64,000 bases of DNA from Palsa-504 sp963839095 (GTDB lineage Bacteria > Actinomycetota > Actinomycetes > Streptosporangiales > Streptosporangiaceae). Below, in pieces: positions 54,683-63,582 of this stretch. Within the stretch, counting starts at the first letter, position 1. The number at the start of each line of letters is the position of its first letter. Position numbers and translations under genes: made by a program. The notes under the pieces were generated by a model. It was not told the DNA's origin, ran no database searches, and saw only the letters and a list, made by a program, of their open reading frames with translations. Location of the stretch: the NCBI GenBank assembly GCA_963839095.1, contig CAWIUF010000064.1, positions 310,001 to 374,000 of the forward strand. Direction: 5' to 3'.

Positions 54683-55929
54683 AGATCGCAGTGATCGGCG
54701 GCGGGTCCACCTACACGCCGGAGCTCGCGGACGGGATCGGGCGGCTGCTGCCGGACGTGACCGACCTGGTGCTGGTCGATCCCGACCCGGACCGGCTCGC
54801 CGCCGTGGGGCCGGTGTCGGCCCGGATCATGGCCGCGCACGACCATCCGGCCGACGTGAGCTGGACGGACAGCGTCGACGAGGGCACCGAGGGCGCCGAC
54901 GCGGTCTTGTTCCAGCTCCGCATCGGCGGCCAGGCCGCCCGCCACCGCGACGAGACCTGGCCGCTGGAGTGCGGCTGCATCGGGCAGGAGACCACCGGGG
55001 CCGGGGGGCTGGCAAAAGCTCTCCGTACCGTGCCGGTCGTGCTCGAACTGGCCGAACGGGCCCGCCGTCGGGCTTCGCCCTCAGCCTTCATCATCGATTT
55101 CACCAACCCGGTGGGGATCGTCACCCGGGCGCTTCTCACCGCGGGCCACCGGACCGTCGGCCTGTGCAACGTGGCCATCGGGTTCCAGCGCGACTTTGCC
55201 CGGATACTCGGCGTCGAGCCCGGGCGGGTCTCCCTCGGGCACGTCGGCCTGAACCACCTGACCTGGGAACGCTCGGTCTCCCTGGACGGCACGGACGTGC
55301 TGCCCGAGCTGCTCGCCAAGCACGCCGACGAGATCGCGCCGCACACCGGGATGCCCGCCGACTTCGTCCGGCACCTGGGCATGGTGCCCTCGTCCTACCT
55401 GCGCTACTACTACGCGCACGACGCGGTGGTCGAGTCGCTGCGGGGCGCGGAAACCCGGGCCCAGGCGGTCGCCCGGCTCGAGGCCGAGCTCCTCGACCTG
55501 TACGCCGACCCGGACCTGGACACCAAGCCGCCGCAGCTGGCTCAGCGCGGCGGCGCCTGGTACTCCGAGGCGGCGGTGGACCTGCTGGTCTCGCTGACCG
55601 GCGACCGGCGCGACGTGCAGGTGGTGAACACGTTCAACCACGGGACGATGCCGTTCCTGCCGGACGACGCGGTGATCGAGGTACCGGCCGTGATCGGCGC
55701 GGGCGGCGCGGACCCGGTGCCCGTCGAGCCCGTCCAGCCGCTGCTGCGCGGGCTGATCGCGCACGCCTTCGCGTACGAGGAGCTCGCGCTCGACGCCGCC
55801 CTGCGCGGCGGCCGCGACCGGGTTTACGACGCGCTGCTCGCGCACCCGCTGGTGGGTCAGGCCGACCAGGCGGAATGCCTGACCGACCGGCTGCTCGCGG
55901 AGAACGCCCGCTTCCTCTCCTGGACCTAA
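54679..55929 (+). CDS. GH4 glycosidase (6-phospho-beta-glucosidase-like)
   Basis: A 416-residue NAD- and Mn-dependent glycosidase. NAD motif 'IGGGSTYTPEL' at 6-16, 'LVDPDPDRL' after strand 2, 'FQLRIGGQAARHRDE', the metal-binding Cys163-Asn164 in 'GLCNVAIG', and His193 in 'GLNHLTW'. GH4 cleaves by oxidation-elimination at C3 and accepts phosphorylated or, in some subgroups, free disaccharides. In this operon it would split an imported oligosaccharide after or without phosphorylation. The subgroup is not certain. Confidence 0.92.
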   Translation: MKIAVIGGGSTYTPELADGIGRLLPDVTDLVLVDPDPDRLAAVGPVSARIMAAHDHPADVSWTDSVDEGTEGADAVLFQLRIGGQAARHRDETWPLECGCIGQETTGAGGLAKALRTVPVVLELAERARRRASPSAFIIDFTNPVGIVTRALLTAGHRTVGLCNVAIGFQRDFARILGVEPGRVSLGHVGLNHLTWERSVSLDGTDVLPELLAKHADEIAPHTGMPADFVRHLGMVPSSYLRYYYAHDAVVESLRGAETRAQAVARLEAELLDLYADPDLDTKPPQLAQRGGAWYSEAAVDLLVSLTGDRRDVQVVNTFNHGTMPFLPDDAVIEVPAVIGAGGADPVPVEPVQPLLRGLIAHAFAYEELALDAALRGGRDRVYDALLAHPLVGQADQAECLTDRLLAENARFLSWT

Positions 55930-55939
55930 GGATCCCATC

Positions 55940-57898
55940 ATGAGGCAATCGTCGATTCATGGTCGGCCATGCTCGCTGGCGGCGCCATGGCCGCCGTAGC
56001 GCTGGTTCAGCCAGCGGCTGCGAACGCGGCGCAAGATCGTCGTCAGTTTCGGTCGCTATGACGACCAAAACTGCACGAAGTATCGGCGCAGGTGCGGGTC
56101 AACCAGGTCGGATACGCGACCAATGGGCCCAAAGTGGCGTATGCGATGCTGCCGCGGAAGGTCGCGAGCGTGCGCTTCGAGGTCGTCACGCCGTACGGCG
56201 TCGCCTACCGGGGTACGTCCTCCGACGACGCGGGCGCGTGGAATGCGAACTACAAGGCGGTGTACAAGCTCAGCTTCTCCGGGCTGCGGCTGCCGGGCCA
56301 GTACCGCGTCAGGCTGCTGTCGCCCGCGACCGCCGTCTCCCCCGGCTTTACCGTCGGCGACGGCACGCAGTTGTACCAGGGGCTCGTCGGCAACGCCGTT
56401 CGGTACTTCACTTCCGAGCGGGACGGGCCGGACGTCGATCTCCTCGGTCCTGGGCCGGCAGCCGGCCAACCTGACCGACTCCAAGGCCTTCGTCTACGCC
56501 GATCCGCGCTACGACGGCAATGACAACCTGCTCGGCACGCTGAAGAAGACCGGCGGCCCGGTCGACGTGGCCGGCGGCTGGTTCGACGCCGGCGGCGGCT
56601 ACGAGAAGTTCGGCTACACGGCCAGCTACGCCGACGCGCTCATGCTGCTCGCGGCGCGGAACTATCCCGGCTCGTACGACACGCTCGCGCCGGAGGCGGC
56701 GTTTGGCCTGCAGTGGATCACCAAGCTGTGGAACCCGGCCCGCAAGGTGCTCTACGCCCAGGTCGGCATCGGCACCGGCAACGCCAGCAACACGATCCAG
56801 GGCGACTACAACTTCTGGTTCCTGCCCCAGGCCGAGGACCGGATGAAGGTGGGACCGGGCCAGAATCCCGGCCCGAGCGCGTACTACGTCAAGTACCGGC
56901 CGGTGTTCCCGGCCGCGCCGGCCGGGGCGAAGGTCAGCCCCAACCTGGCCGGCCGCTACGCGGCCGACTTCGCCCTCGGCGCACAGCTGGCTGGCGATGC
57001 GAGCCAGGCCGGGCACCTGCTGAGCCTGGCCCGGAGCGTCTACGCGCAGGCCAAGACCACCGGCGTGGGCCAGCTCGTCACGGTCTTCCCGCACGACTTC
57101 TACCCGGCCACCCAGTGGAAGAGCGACATGGCCTGGGGCGCCGCCGAGATCGCCCTGGCCGACGAGGCGGCCGGGGCCCCGGCCGCGCGGGTACGGGCGG
57201 ACCTGGCGGCCGCGGCGCGGTGGGCGCGGGCCTACATCGCCCAGGGGCACGACGACACCTTCAACCTCTACGACACCGGCGCGGTCGCCGAGGCCGAGCT
57301 GATGCAGGCGATGCGGCAGGCGGGCAGCTTCCCGGTCTCGCCGGGAACGCTGCTGCGCGACCTGGCCGCGCAGCTGCGGGCCGGCCAGGCCCAGGCCAAG
57401 GGCGACCCGTTCGCGACCGGCACCCAGCTGGGCGCGTCCGACGCGTCGCCGCACGCGTTCGGCCTGTACATCACCGACGCCCTCTACCAGAAGTACGGCG
57501 GCTCCGGCCAGTTCGCCTCGTTCGCGCAGCAGCAGCTGAACTTCGCGCTCGGCGCGAACGCCTGGGGCACCTCGTTCGTGGTCGGCGCGGGCACGGTGTT
57601 CCCGCACTGCATGCAGAGCGAGATCGCCAACCTGGCGGGCTCGCTGACCGGCCGCGGCGACATCCAGCTGGGCGCGGTCACGGACGGGCCGAGCGCCCCG
57701 GACAACTTCCAGGGCCTGGGCACGGTCGACGGGATGCGCGCCTGCAGCGCGGGCAGCTTCGCCCCGTTCAACACCAAGACCGCCGCCTACGAGGACAACG
57801 TGGTGTCCTGGCCGTCGGTCGAGCCGGCCGACGACTACACCGCCAACTCCCTGCTGGCCTTTGCCCTGGGCGCGGATCAGGGTTCCGGCCTTGGGTGA
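55940..57898 (+). pseudogene. GH9 glycosidase with a broken 5' end and one frameshift
   Basis: From GTG at 56092 the N-terminal CelD-type Ig domain starts ('VRVNQVGYATNGPKVAYAML'). In the same frame upstream, a signal-like 'MLAGGAMAAVALVQPAAANAA' is followed by an in-frame TGA (about 56057). A frameshift near 56435 (extra C) separates the Ig domain from the catalytic domain. The latter reads 'GGWFDAGGGYEKF', 'SDMAWGAAEIALADEA', 'LGANAWGTSFVVGAG' and 'SVEPADDYTANSL' (acid Glu present) to TGA at 57898. The motif that is normally DAGD is DAGG here, so the usual base Asp is missing. GH9 includes cellulases and glucosaminidases. It is either inactive or has been re-purposed. Confidence 0.72.
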
Positions 57899-57899
57899 C

Positions 57900-58931
57900 G
57901 TGATCGCGCTGCGGCCCGCCGTGCTGGCCATCGACGGCGGGAACAGCAAGACCGACGTGGCCCTGGTGGCCGAGGACGGGACGCTGCTCGCGTCCGCCCG
58001 CGGCCCTGGCATCAACGCGCACGTGACCGGCATCGACCAGACCGCGCTGATCCTCGACGCCGTGGTCAAGCAGGCCGTATCGCAGCTGGACCGGCGGCAC
58101 CGGGTCCCCTCGGGCTGGGTCGCCCGCCACACGGTAGCCTGCCTGGCCAACGCCGACCTGCCGGAGGAGGAGGTCGAGCACGCCGCGGCGGTGCAGGCCC
58201 AGGGCTGGAGCGCCACCTCCACCGTGGTCAACGACACGTTCGCCATCTTGCGGGCGGGCGTGGCGGATGGCGACGCGGCGCACTGGGGTGTCGCCGTGGT
58301 CTGCGGCGCGGGCATCAACGCCGTGGGCGTCGCCCCGGACGGCCGGGTCGCCCGGTACCTGGCCCTGGGCACGATCTCGGGCGACTGGGGCGGCGGCCAC
58401 GGCCTCGGCCTCGAGGTGCTCTGGCACGCGGTGCGCGCCGAGGACGGCCGCGGCCGGGACACCATCTTGACCAGCTACCTGACCAGCCACTTCGGCGTAG
58501 AGCGGGTCGAAGAGGTCACGATCGGCATCCACCAGGGCAAGATCCCCGGTGACGACCTGATCGGCCTGGCGCCCCTGCTGCTGCGGGCCGCCGACGAAGG
58601 TGACCCGGTGGCCGTCTCGGTAGTGAACCGGCTCGCCGACGAGATCTCGGTGATGGCCATCGCCGCCATGCGCCGTCTCGGCCTGACCGGCCTGGCCGTC
58701 CCGGTGATCCTCGGCGGCGGCGTCATCACGGCGCGGAACCCGCTGCTGATGTCGGGCATCACCCGGCAGCTCACCGAGGCGGCCCCGGCCGCCGAGGTCC
58801 GCGTGATCGACGTCCCGCCGGTGGCCGGCGCCGCCCTGCTCGGACTGGACCAGGTCAGTGCGCCCCCGGCCGCTGCCGCCCGGCTGCGCGCCGCCTACGG
58901 CATCGCCCGCCCCGGCGCCAGCGCGCTGTAA
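57900..58931 (+). CDS. BadF/BadG-type hexosamine kinase
   Basis: A 343-residue ASKHA-fold kinase of the N-acetylglucosamine/glucosamine kinase group. Phosphate-1 loop 'LAIDGGNSKTDVALV', 'VNDTFAIL', phosphate-2 'VVCGAGINAVGVAP', 'SGDWGGGHGLGLEVLW' and the adenosine motif 'PVILGGGVITARNPL'. It would phosphorylate the amino sugar released by the glycosidases. GTG at 57900, one base past the GH9 stop. It is the last gene of the operon, ended by a 36-bp palindrome. Confidence 0.88.
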   Translation: MIALRPAVLAIDGGNSKTDVALVAEDGTLLASARGPGINAHVTGIDQTALILDAVVKQAVSQLDRRHRVPSGWVARHTVACLANADLPEEEVEHAAAVQAQGWSATSTVVNDTFAILRAGVADGDAAHWGVAVVCGAGINAVGVAPDGRVARYLALGTISGDWGGGHGLGLEVLWHAVRAEDGRGRDTILTSYLTSHFGVERVEEVTIGIHQGKIPGDDLIGLAPLLLRAADEGDPVAVSVVNRLADEISVMAIAAMRRLGLTGLAVPVILGGGVITARNPLLMSGITRQLTEAAPAAEVRVIDVPPVAGAALLGLDQVSAPPAAAARLRAAYGIARPGASAL

Positions 58932-58933
58932 AC

Positions 58934-58969
58934 GACCAGCAGCCCGCGCCGCGGCGCGGGCTGCTGGTC
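58934..58969. terminator. 36-bp perfect palindrome (bidirectional terminator)
   Basis: Two 18-base arms beginning GACCAGCAGCCCGCG pair without a spacer. It starts two bases after the kinase stop and 24 bases before the stop of the convergent lipoprotein gene, so it can end transcription from both sides. Confidence 0.82.
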
Positions 58970-58993
58970 AGCTAAACGCTGGGTGACGGCGGA

Positions 58994-59629
58994 CTAACCG
59001 ATGTTGCTGGCCGAGAGCTTGACCACGTGCCAGACGCCGCCCTGGCCGTTGCCAGTCGTCAGCAGCGGCTTGGCCCCCTTGAGGGTGTAGAGCGGGAGGC
59101 CGTCGTAGGTGATCTGCTTGACGCCGCCCGCGCCGGTGACGACGCCGAACTGGCCTGAGAAGTGGTCGGCCGGACCGGCCTGGGGCACCCCGGTGGCTGG
59201 CAGCCAGGTCTGCGCACAGGTACCGGTGCAGGTCGGCTTGCCACCCTTCTTGTCCTTGTCGTAGGTGTAGACCACGTCGTGATTGGCCTCGGCCATCACG
59301 AAGCCGATGGCGGACTTCTGCACGATCATGACGGTCGTGCCGACCGGCGGGATGGACCGCTCGGCGGCAGCGCCGCTCGGCAGCGGCCCGACCGACTTGT
59401 GCGACTTCGGCTTCGCCTTAGACGTGGCCGTCGATCCCCCGCCCTGGCTGGCCGTGGAGGCGGCCGTCGCCGAGGACGCGGCGCCGGCCGGAGCCGACCC
59501 GCTGCTCGCCGAGGGCTGGCCCGAGGCGGCACCCGCGACCGAGCTCGAGCCCGACGACCCGCCGCACGCGGCTAGCAGCAAGGCCAGCGAACCGATCCCG
59601 GCAGCTGCTGCAAACCCGCTCTTACGCAT
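58994..59629 (-). CDS. Secreted lipoprotein repeat family protein (copy 1)
   Basis: A 211-residue lipoprotein, lipobox 'LLLAACGG' (Cys22), with a long Ser/Ala/Gly tether, then the secreted-repeat domain with two 'YTYDKDKKGGKPTCTGTCAQTWLPA' / 'KQITYDGLPLYTLKGAK' boxes (partly quoted), ending '..GGVWHVVKLSASNIG'. These match the 'secreted repeat of unknown function' (PF03640-like) group. The two cysteines in 'CTGTC' suggest a disulfide or metal. ATG at 59629. A close paralogue lies next to it. Confidence 0.85.
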   Translation of the reverse strand: MRKSGFAAAAGIGSLALLLAACGGSSGSSSVAGAASGQPSASSGSAPAGAASSATAASTASQGGGSTATSKAKPKSHKSVGPLPSGAAAERSIPPVGTTVMIVQKSAIGFVMAEANHDVVYTYDKDKKGGKPTCTGTCAQTWLPATGVPQAGPADHFSGQFGVVTGAGGVKQITYDGLPLYTLKGAKPLLTTGNGQGGVWHVVKLSASNIG

Positions 59630-59750
59630 AACGTCTCCAATTTCACAGGGGTGGCTCGCCGTCTCCGGGCCAGCCGTTCCTGGGCCGGGGCGAGCCATTA
59701 CAGAGCGTTCCCGGGCCGTCAGGCCGCCCGGCCCGGGAACACTAGAGCCT

Positions 59751-60284
59751 TCAGGCCCCGCCGACGATGTTGCTCGCCGACAGCTTGACGACGTGCCACG
59801 CGCCGCCCACGCCGTTGCCGCTGGCGGACAGCGCCTTGGCGCCCTTGTACATGTACAGCGGCAGGCCGTTGTACGTGATCTGCGTCACGCTGCCGTTCGC
59901 GACCGTGCCCAGCGTGCCCAGGCCGGTGTCGGCCGGGCTGACCGCCGGCTTCTTGCCCGCGACCGGAATCCAGGTGTCAGCGCAGGAACCGGTGCAAGCC
60001 GGCGCGCTGCCCTTGGAGTCCTTGTCGTACGTGTAGAGAACCTGCCCGTTGCCCATGGCGAGGACATAGCCAACGGCGGACTTCTGCACGTGCAACACGG
60101 TCGAGCCCGGCGTCACGCCCAGAGCGCTGGACGGCTGGGCAGCCGGGTTAGACGTCGACGTCGACGTCGACGTCGGGGTCGACGCCGGGGTGCCCGACGA
60201 CGATCCCGACGATCCCCCGCACGCGGTTAGCAGCAGGGCCAGCGAACCGATCCCAGCAGCTGCTGCAAACCCGCTCTTGCGCAT
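59751..60284 (-). CDS. Secreted lipoprotein repeat family protein (copy 2)
   Basis: A 177-residue paralogue of copy 1 with an almost identical signal peptide (MRKSGFAAAAGIGSLALLL, lipobox Cys22) and the same closing 'AWHVVKLSASNI'. The tether is shorter and is coded by a GTCGAC hexamer run (TSTSTS). Domain boxes are 'YTYDKDSKGSAPACTGSC' and 'QITYNGLPLYMYKGAK'. Recent tandem duplication is likely. Function unknown. Confidence 0.85.
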   Translation of the reverse strand: MRKSGFAAAAGIGSLALLLTACGGSSGSSSGTPASTPTSTSTSTSNPAAQPSSALGVTPGSTVLHVQKSAVGYVLAMGNGQVLYTYDKDSKGSAPACTGSCADTWIPVAGKKPAVSPADTGLGTLGTVANGSVTQITYNGLPLYMYKGAKALSASGNGVGGAWHVVKLSASNIVGGA

Positions 60285-60422
60285 AACGACTCTCCATTCG
60301 AGGGTTCAGTGGGTCCTTGGGGTGCCGCGGGGCCCGCCGGGGTCATGCAGAGGCGAGCCCGGTCCCAATACGCCGGAAACGTACCAGACTGGCGGAGCGT
60401 TCGTCGGCGTCTTAGCCGGTAC

Positions 60423-61458
60423 TTAGTGATCCGGATTCAGCCGGCCACAGAGCCAGGCCAGTGACATCGGGTAACGATAGTCGATGCCCCCATGCCCGGC
60501 GTCGAAAAGCTCGAAGTGCACGACGCTGCCGGCCACTCCGATGTCCGCGAGCGCCGCCCGGAACGCTTCGGCTCCCAGGTCCAGGTGGAATTCATCCCTG
60601 GTCCCGGCGTCGATCCAGATGGCTTGCAGCCCGCGCAGCGCGTCCGCGTAGGCGGGCACCATCCGTACCGGATCCCAGTCCAGCCACCGCTGCCACACGG
60701 CAGGCCGGAGCACCCCGGTCACCGGGTCGAACGGCAGATCTACGCTACCGTCCGTGTTCGCGGAGAAGCACGCCGCCACGCCGAGGATCGAGATCAGCGA
60801 CATGTCCTCGGGCTTGGTGAAGGACGCCCGGGACCCGAAGTCCTGCCACCAGCGCCAGATGTCGCCGTCGTAGCGGCGCAGGTGCCTGCAGGCCGCGGGG
60901 AACCCGGGGATATAGCAGTACTCGTACAGCGAATCCCCCGCGTGCGTGGCCAGCGCGCCGAACAGGTCCGGCCGGAGCATCGGCGTGATCATCGCGCCGA
61001 AGCCGCCGCTCGACTTGCCCATGATGGCCCGGTGCGCGGCAGCCGGGCAGCGTCCGGTAGCGGGCATCCACCCAGGGCACCACCTCGTCGCACAGATACG
61101 AGTGGTACCGCCCGGTGCCCGGCGAGTCGACGAACTGGCTGCCGCCGTAACCGGTCCAGGCGTCGACGTAGACCACGATCGCGGGCGGCGCCTCGCCGCG
61201 GGCGAACATCGCGTCGGCGGTCTCGGGGAACGGCTGCCTGAAGGCCGACCGGTTCCGCCACATGGCCACGTGCCCGGTGTAGCCCTGGATCACGTACACC
61301 GTCGGGTACCTGCGGCCCGGCTCGGCGTCGTAACCCGGGGGCAGGTAGACGTAGAGCGGGCGCTCGTGCGGGTCGCCGAGCGGGTTGCCGCGTAGCAGTT
61401 CGCTGTCGATGACCTGCTCGTCGATGCGGCCGGCGAGATCCGCGGACCAGGGCAGCAA
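60423..61458 (-). CDS. Esterase-D/enterochelin-esterase-like alpha/beta hydrolase, one frameshift
   Basis: The ATG at 61458 reads 'LYVYLPPGYDAEPGRRYPTVY' and 'GGSQFVDSPGTGRYHSYL' up to a frame break at GGG/CCC (61045-61047). Without one C the frame continues 'AAAHRAIMGKSSGGFGAMI', where Ser in 'GKSSGG' is the nucleophile, and 'FDAGHGGIDYRY' supplies the His. The repaired length is about 344 residues. It may cleave an aromatic ester feeding the pca genes, inferred from context. The shift may be a sequencing error. Confidence 0.75.
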
Positions 61459-61491
61459 GGTTCCTCCCGTGGGTAGAGAGGCCTAGCTTAT

Positions 61492-62061
61492 TCAGATGTC
61501 GAAGAAGACGGTCTCGCGGTCGCCCTGGAGATAGATGTCAAACCTGAGCTCGCCTTCCGGCTCGGGCACCGCGATGAGCGTGGCCCGCCGCCGGGGGCTC
61601 TGGATCGAGGACAGCACCGGGTCGGCGGCGTTGGCGGTCGGCTCGTCGGGGAAGTACATCCTGGTCACCACCCGGTCGAGCAGGCCGCGGGCGAACACGG
61701 AGACGTCCAGGTGGGGTGCTTCGATGCTGCCGTCGGGAGCGGGCAGCGGGCCGGGCTTGAGGGTGACGATGCGGTACGAGCCGTCCGGGGCGGTGGGGCA
61801 CCGGCCGAACCCGCGGAAGTCGCGGTAGCTACCCGGGATGGGGCCGCGCGGGTCGTCGGGGTGGGCGAAACGCCCGTCCGGGGTGGCCTGCCAGGTCTCG
61901 ATCAGCCCGTCCGGGATGATGTTCCCGGCTCCGTCGTAGAGCCGCCCGGTGATCGTGACTGCCCCCCGGGTGCCTTCGGGCACCACGAACGGGCCGTCGG
62001 GCCACGGCAGCCGCATCGCGAAGTACGGGCCTACCGTCTGTGAGGGCGTCAGTCCTGGCAC
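61492..62061 (-). CDS. pcaG: Protocatechuate 3,4-dioxygenase alpha subunit
   Basis: A 189-residue intradiol dioxygenase subunit. It has 'SQTVGPYFAMRL', 'GAVTITGRLYDGAGNIIPDGLIETWQ' (in parts), 'DISGFGR'-like 'FRGFGRCPT' and 'APHLDVSVFARGLL'. It lacks the full iron ligand set, as expected for alpha. It pairs with the beta subunit to open the ring of protocatechuate to 3-carboxy-cis,cis-muconate. It is 15 bases downstream of pcaH. Confidence 0.93.
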   Translation of the reverse strand: MPGLTPSQTVGPYFAMRLPWPDGPFVVPEGTRGAVTITGRLYDGAGNIIPDGLIETWQATPDGRFAHPDDPRGPIPGSYRDFRGFGRCPTAPDGSYRIVTLKPGPLPAPDGSIEAPHLDVSVFARGLLDRVVTRMYFPDEPTANAADPVLSSIQSPRRRATLIAVPEPEGELRFDIYLQGDRETVFFDI

Positions 62062-62076
62062 TGTGTCGTTCCGTCC

Positions 62077-62826
62077 TTACTCGAAGACCGTCGCGCCGCG
62101 GCCGCGCAGCACGATGTCCCACTCGTAGCCGAGGGCCCACTCGGGCTGGGTCAGCTCGATGTCGAACCGGGAGACCATCCGCTGCCTGGCCTGCTCGTCG
62201 GGCACCGAGTTGAAGATCGGGTCGAGCGGCAGCAGCGGGTCGCCCGGGAAGTACATCTGGGTGACCAGCCGCTGGGTGAAGGCCCGGCCGAACAGCGAGA
62301 AGTGGATATGCGCCGGGCGCCAGGCGTTGTAGTGGTTTCCCCACGGATAGGAGCCCGGCTGGATGGTGATGAAACGGTACCGGCCGCCCGCGTCGGTCAC
62401 GCACCGCCCGAGACCGCCGAAGTTCGGGTCGAGCGGGGCGGGGTGGTGCTCCTTCCAGTGGCGGTAGCGTCCGGCCGCGTTGGTCTGCCAGATCTCGACC
62501 AGCGTGTCCGGCACCGGCCGCCCGTCCGAGTCGAGCACCCGTCCGGTCACGATGATCCGCTGCCCCTGCGGCTCGCCGTCGTACTGGGTGGTCAGGTCCG
62601 AATCGGCCGGGGTGATCAGTTCCTCGCCGAGCAGCGGCCCGGTCACCTCGGTCAGCCGGTGCGGGAGCATGACCAGCGGCTGCTTCGGGTGGCGCAGCGC
62701 CGTCGACCGGTACCCCTCGAAGTCCAGCGGCGGGTGCACGCCCGCCGCCGGCCGCTCGTACGACGGCAGGACCAGGCGGCCGCTTTCCGATGCGGTCAGG
62801 GACTGCGATACGTCAGCGGTGGTCAT
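62077..62826 (-). CDS. pcaH: Protocatechuate 3,4-dioxygenase beta subunit
   Basis: A 249-residue catalytic subunit. The typical N-terminal 'PPLDFEGYRSTALRHPKQPL' leads into 'GQRIIVTGRVLDSDGRPVPDTLVEIWQTNAAGRYRHW' (partly shown). Tyr in 'GRYRHW', Tyr in 'GNHYNAW' and the two His of 'PAHIHFSLFG' give the Fe(III) ligands. Complete and normal length. It is 12 bases downstream of the pcaJ stop. Confidence 0.94.
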   Translation of the reverse strand: MTTADVSQSLTASESGRLVLPSYERPAAGVHPPLDFEGYRSTALRHPKQPLVMLPHRLTEVTGPLLGEELITPADSDLTTQYDGEPQGQRIIVTGRVLDSDGRPVPDTLVEIWQTNAAGRYRHWKEHHPAPLDPNFGGLGRCVTDAGGRYRFITIQPGSYPWGNHYNAWRPAHIHFSLFGRAFTQRLVTQMYFPGDPLLPLDPIFNSVPDEQARQRMVSRFDIELTQPEWALGYEWDIVLRGRGATVFE

Positions 62827-62838
62827 TGATGCTCCTTG

Positions 62839-63582
62839 TTACTTGCCGCGGAACGCGCGGAGCGCGCTGAGCTCGGCCGGCGTGGGTGCGGCGATAATCT
62901 CCGGATCGGCCGCGATCGCCAGGTCCCAGCCGGTGCGCTCCTTCGCGGCCGCGGCGGACACGCCCGGGTAGAACCCGGTCATGGTGAACTCGAGGGTCTG
63001 CGGATCGGGCTCGAGGACGCCGAGGTCGGTGATGATCTTCTTCGGCCCGGCGCCGGTGAGGCCGAGCCGCTCGCGGTCGCCCGGGCCCGATCCGTAGCCG
63101 ACCGAGGTGATGAAGTCCGCCCGCTCGACGAACGAGCGGTGGCTCTGCCTGATCACCACGATCACCTCGCGGCAGGAGGCGGCGATCTCCGGTGCCCCGC
63201 CCGCGCCGGGCAGCCGCACCCTGGGGTGGCGGTAGTCCCCGACGACGGTGGTGTTGATGTTGCCGAACTTGTCGATCTGGGCGGCGCCGAGGAAGCCGAC
63301 ATCGATGCGGCCGGGCTGCAGCCAGTAGTTGAAGATCTCGGGGACGCTCACCACCGCGTCGGCCGTCTCGGCCAGCATGCCGTCGCCGATCGACAGCGGC
63401 AGCCGGTCCGGCTTGGCCCCGAGCGTGCCCGACTCGTAGATGAGCACCAGCGACGGCGCGTGGGTGGCCCGGGCCAGGTTCGCGGCCGCGCTGGGCAGGC
63501 CGATCCCGACGAAGCAGGTCATGCCGTCGCGCAGCGCGCGGGCGGCGGACACCGTCATCATCTCGTCGGAGGTGTAGGTCAT
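62839..63582 (-). CDS. pcaJ: 3-oxoadipate CoA-transferase beta subunit
   Basis: A 247-residue CoA-transferase family I beta subunit. Its signature 'YESGTLG' carries the active-site Glu; 'GTLGAKP', 'VGFLGAAQIDKFGNINTT' and 'FITSVGYGSGPGDRE' are also present. It moves CoA from succinyl-CoA to 3-oxoadipate. A glutaconate- or 3-oxoacid-type substrate is possible, but the pcaHG genes next to it favour oxoadipate. It overlaps pcaI by four bases. Confidence 0.85.
   Translation of the reverse strand: MTYTSDEMMTVSAARALRDGMTCFVGIGLPSAAANLARATHAPSLVLIYESGTLGAKPDRLPLSIGDGMLAETADAVVSVPEIFNYWLQPGRIDVGFLGAAQIDKFGNINTTVVGDYRHPRVRLPGAGGAPEIAASCREVIVVIRQSHRSFVERADFITSVGYGSGPGDRERLGLTGAGPKKIITDLGVLEPDPQTLEFTMTGFYPGVSAAAAKERTGWDLAIAADPEIIAAPTPAELSALRAFRGK

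Noticed and set aside
60170..60185. GTCGAC tandem run as a regulatory repeat
   Set aside because: It encodes the TSTSTS linker of the lipoprotein; coding function explains it.
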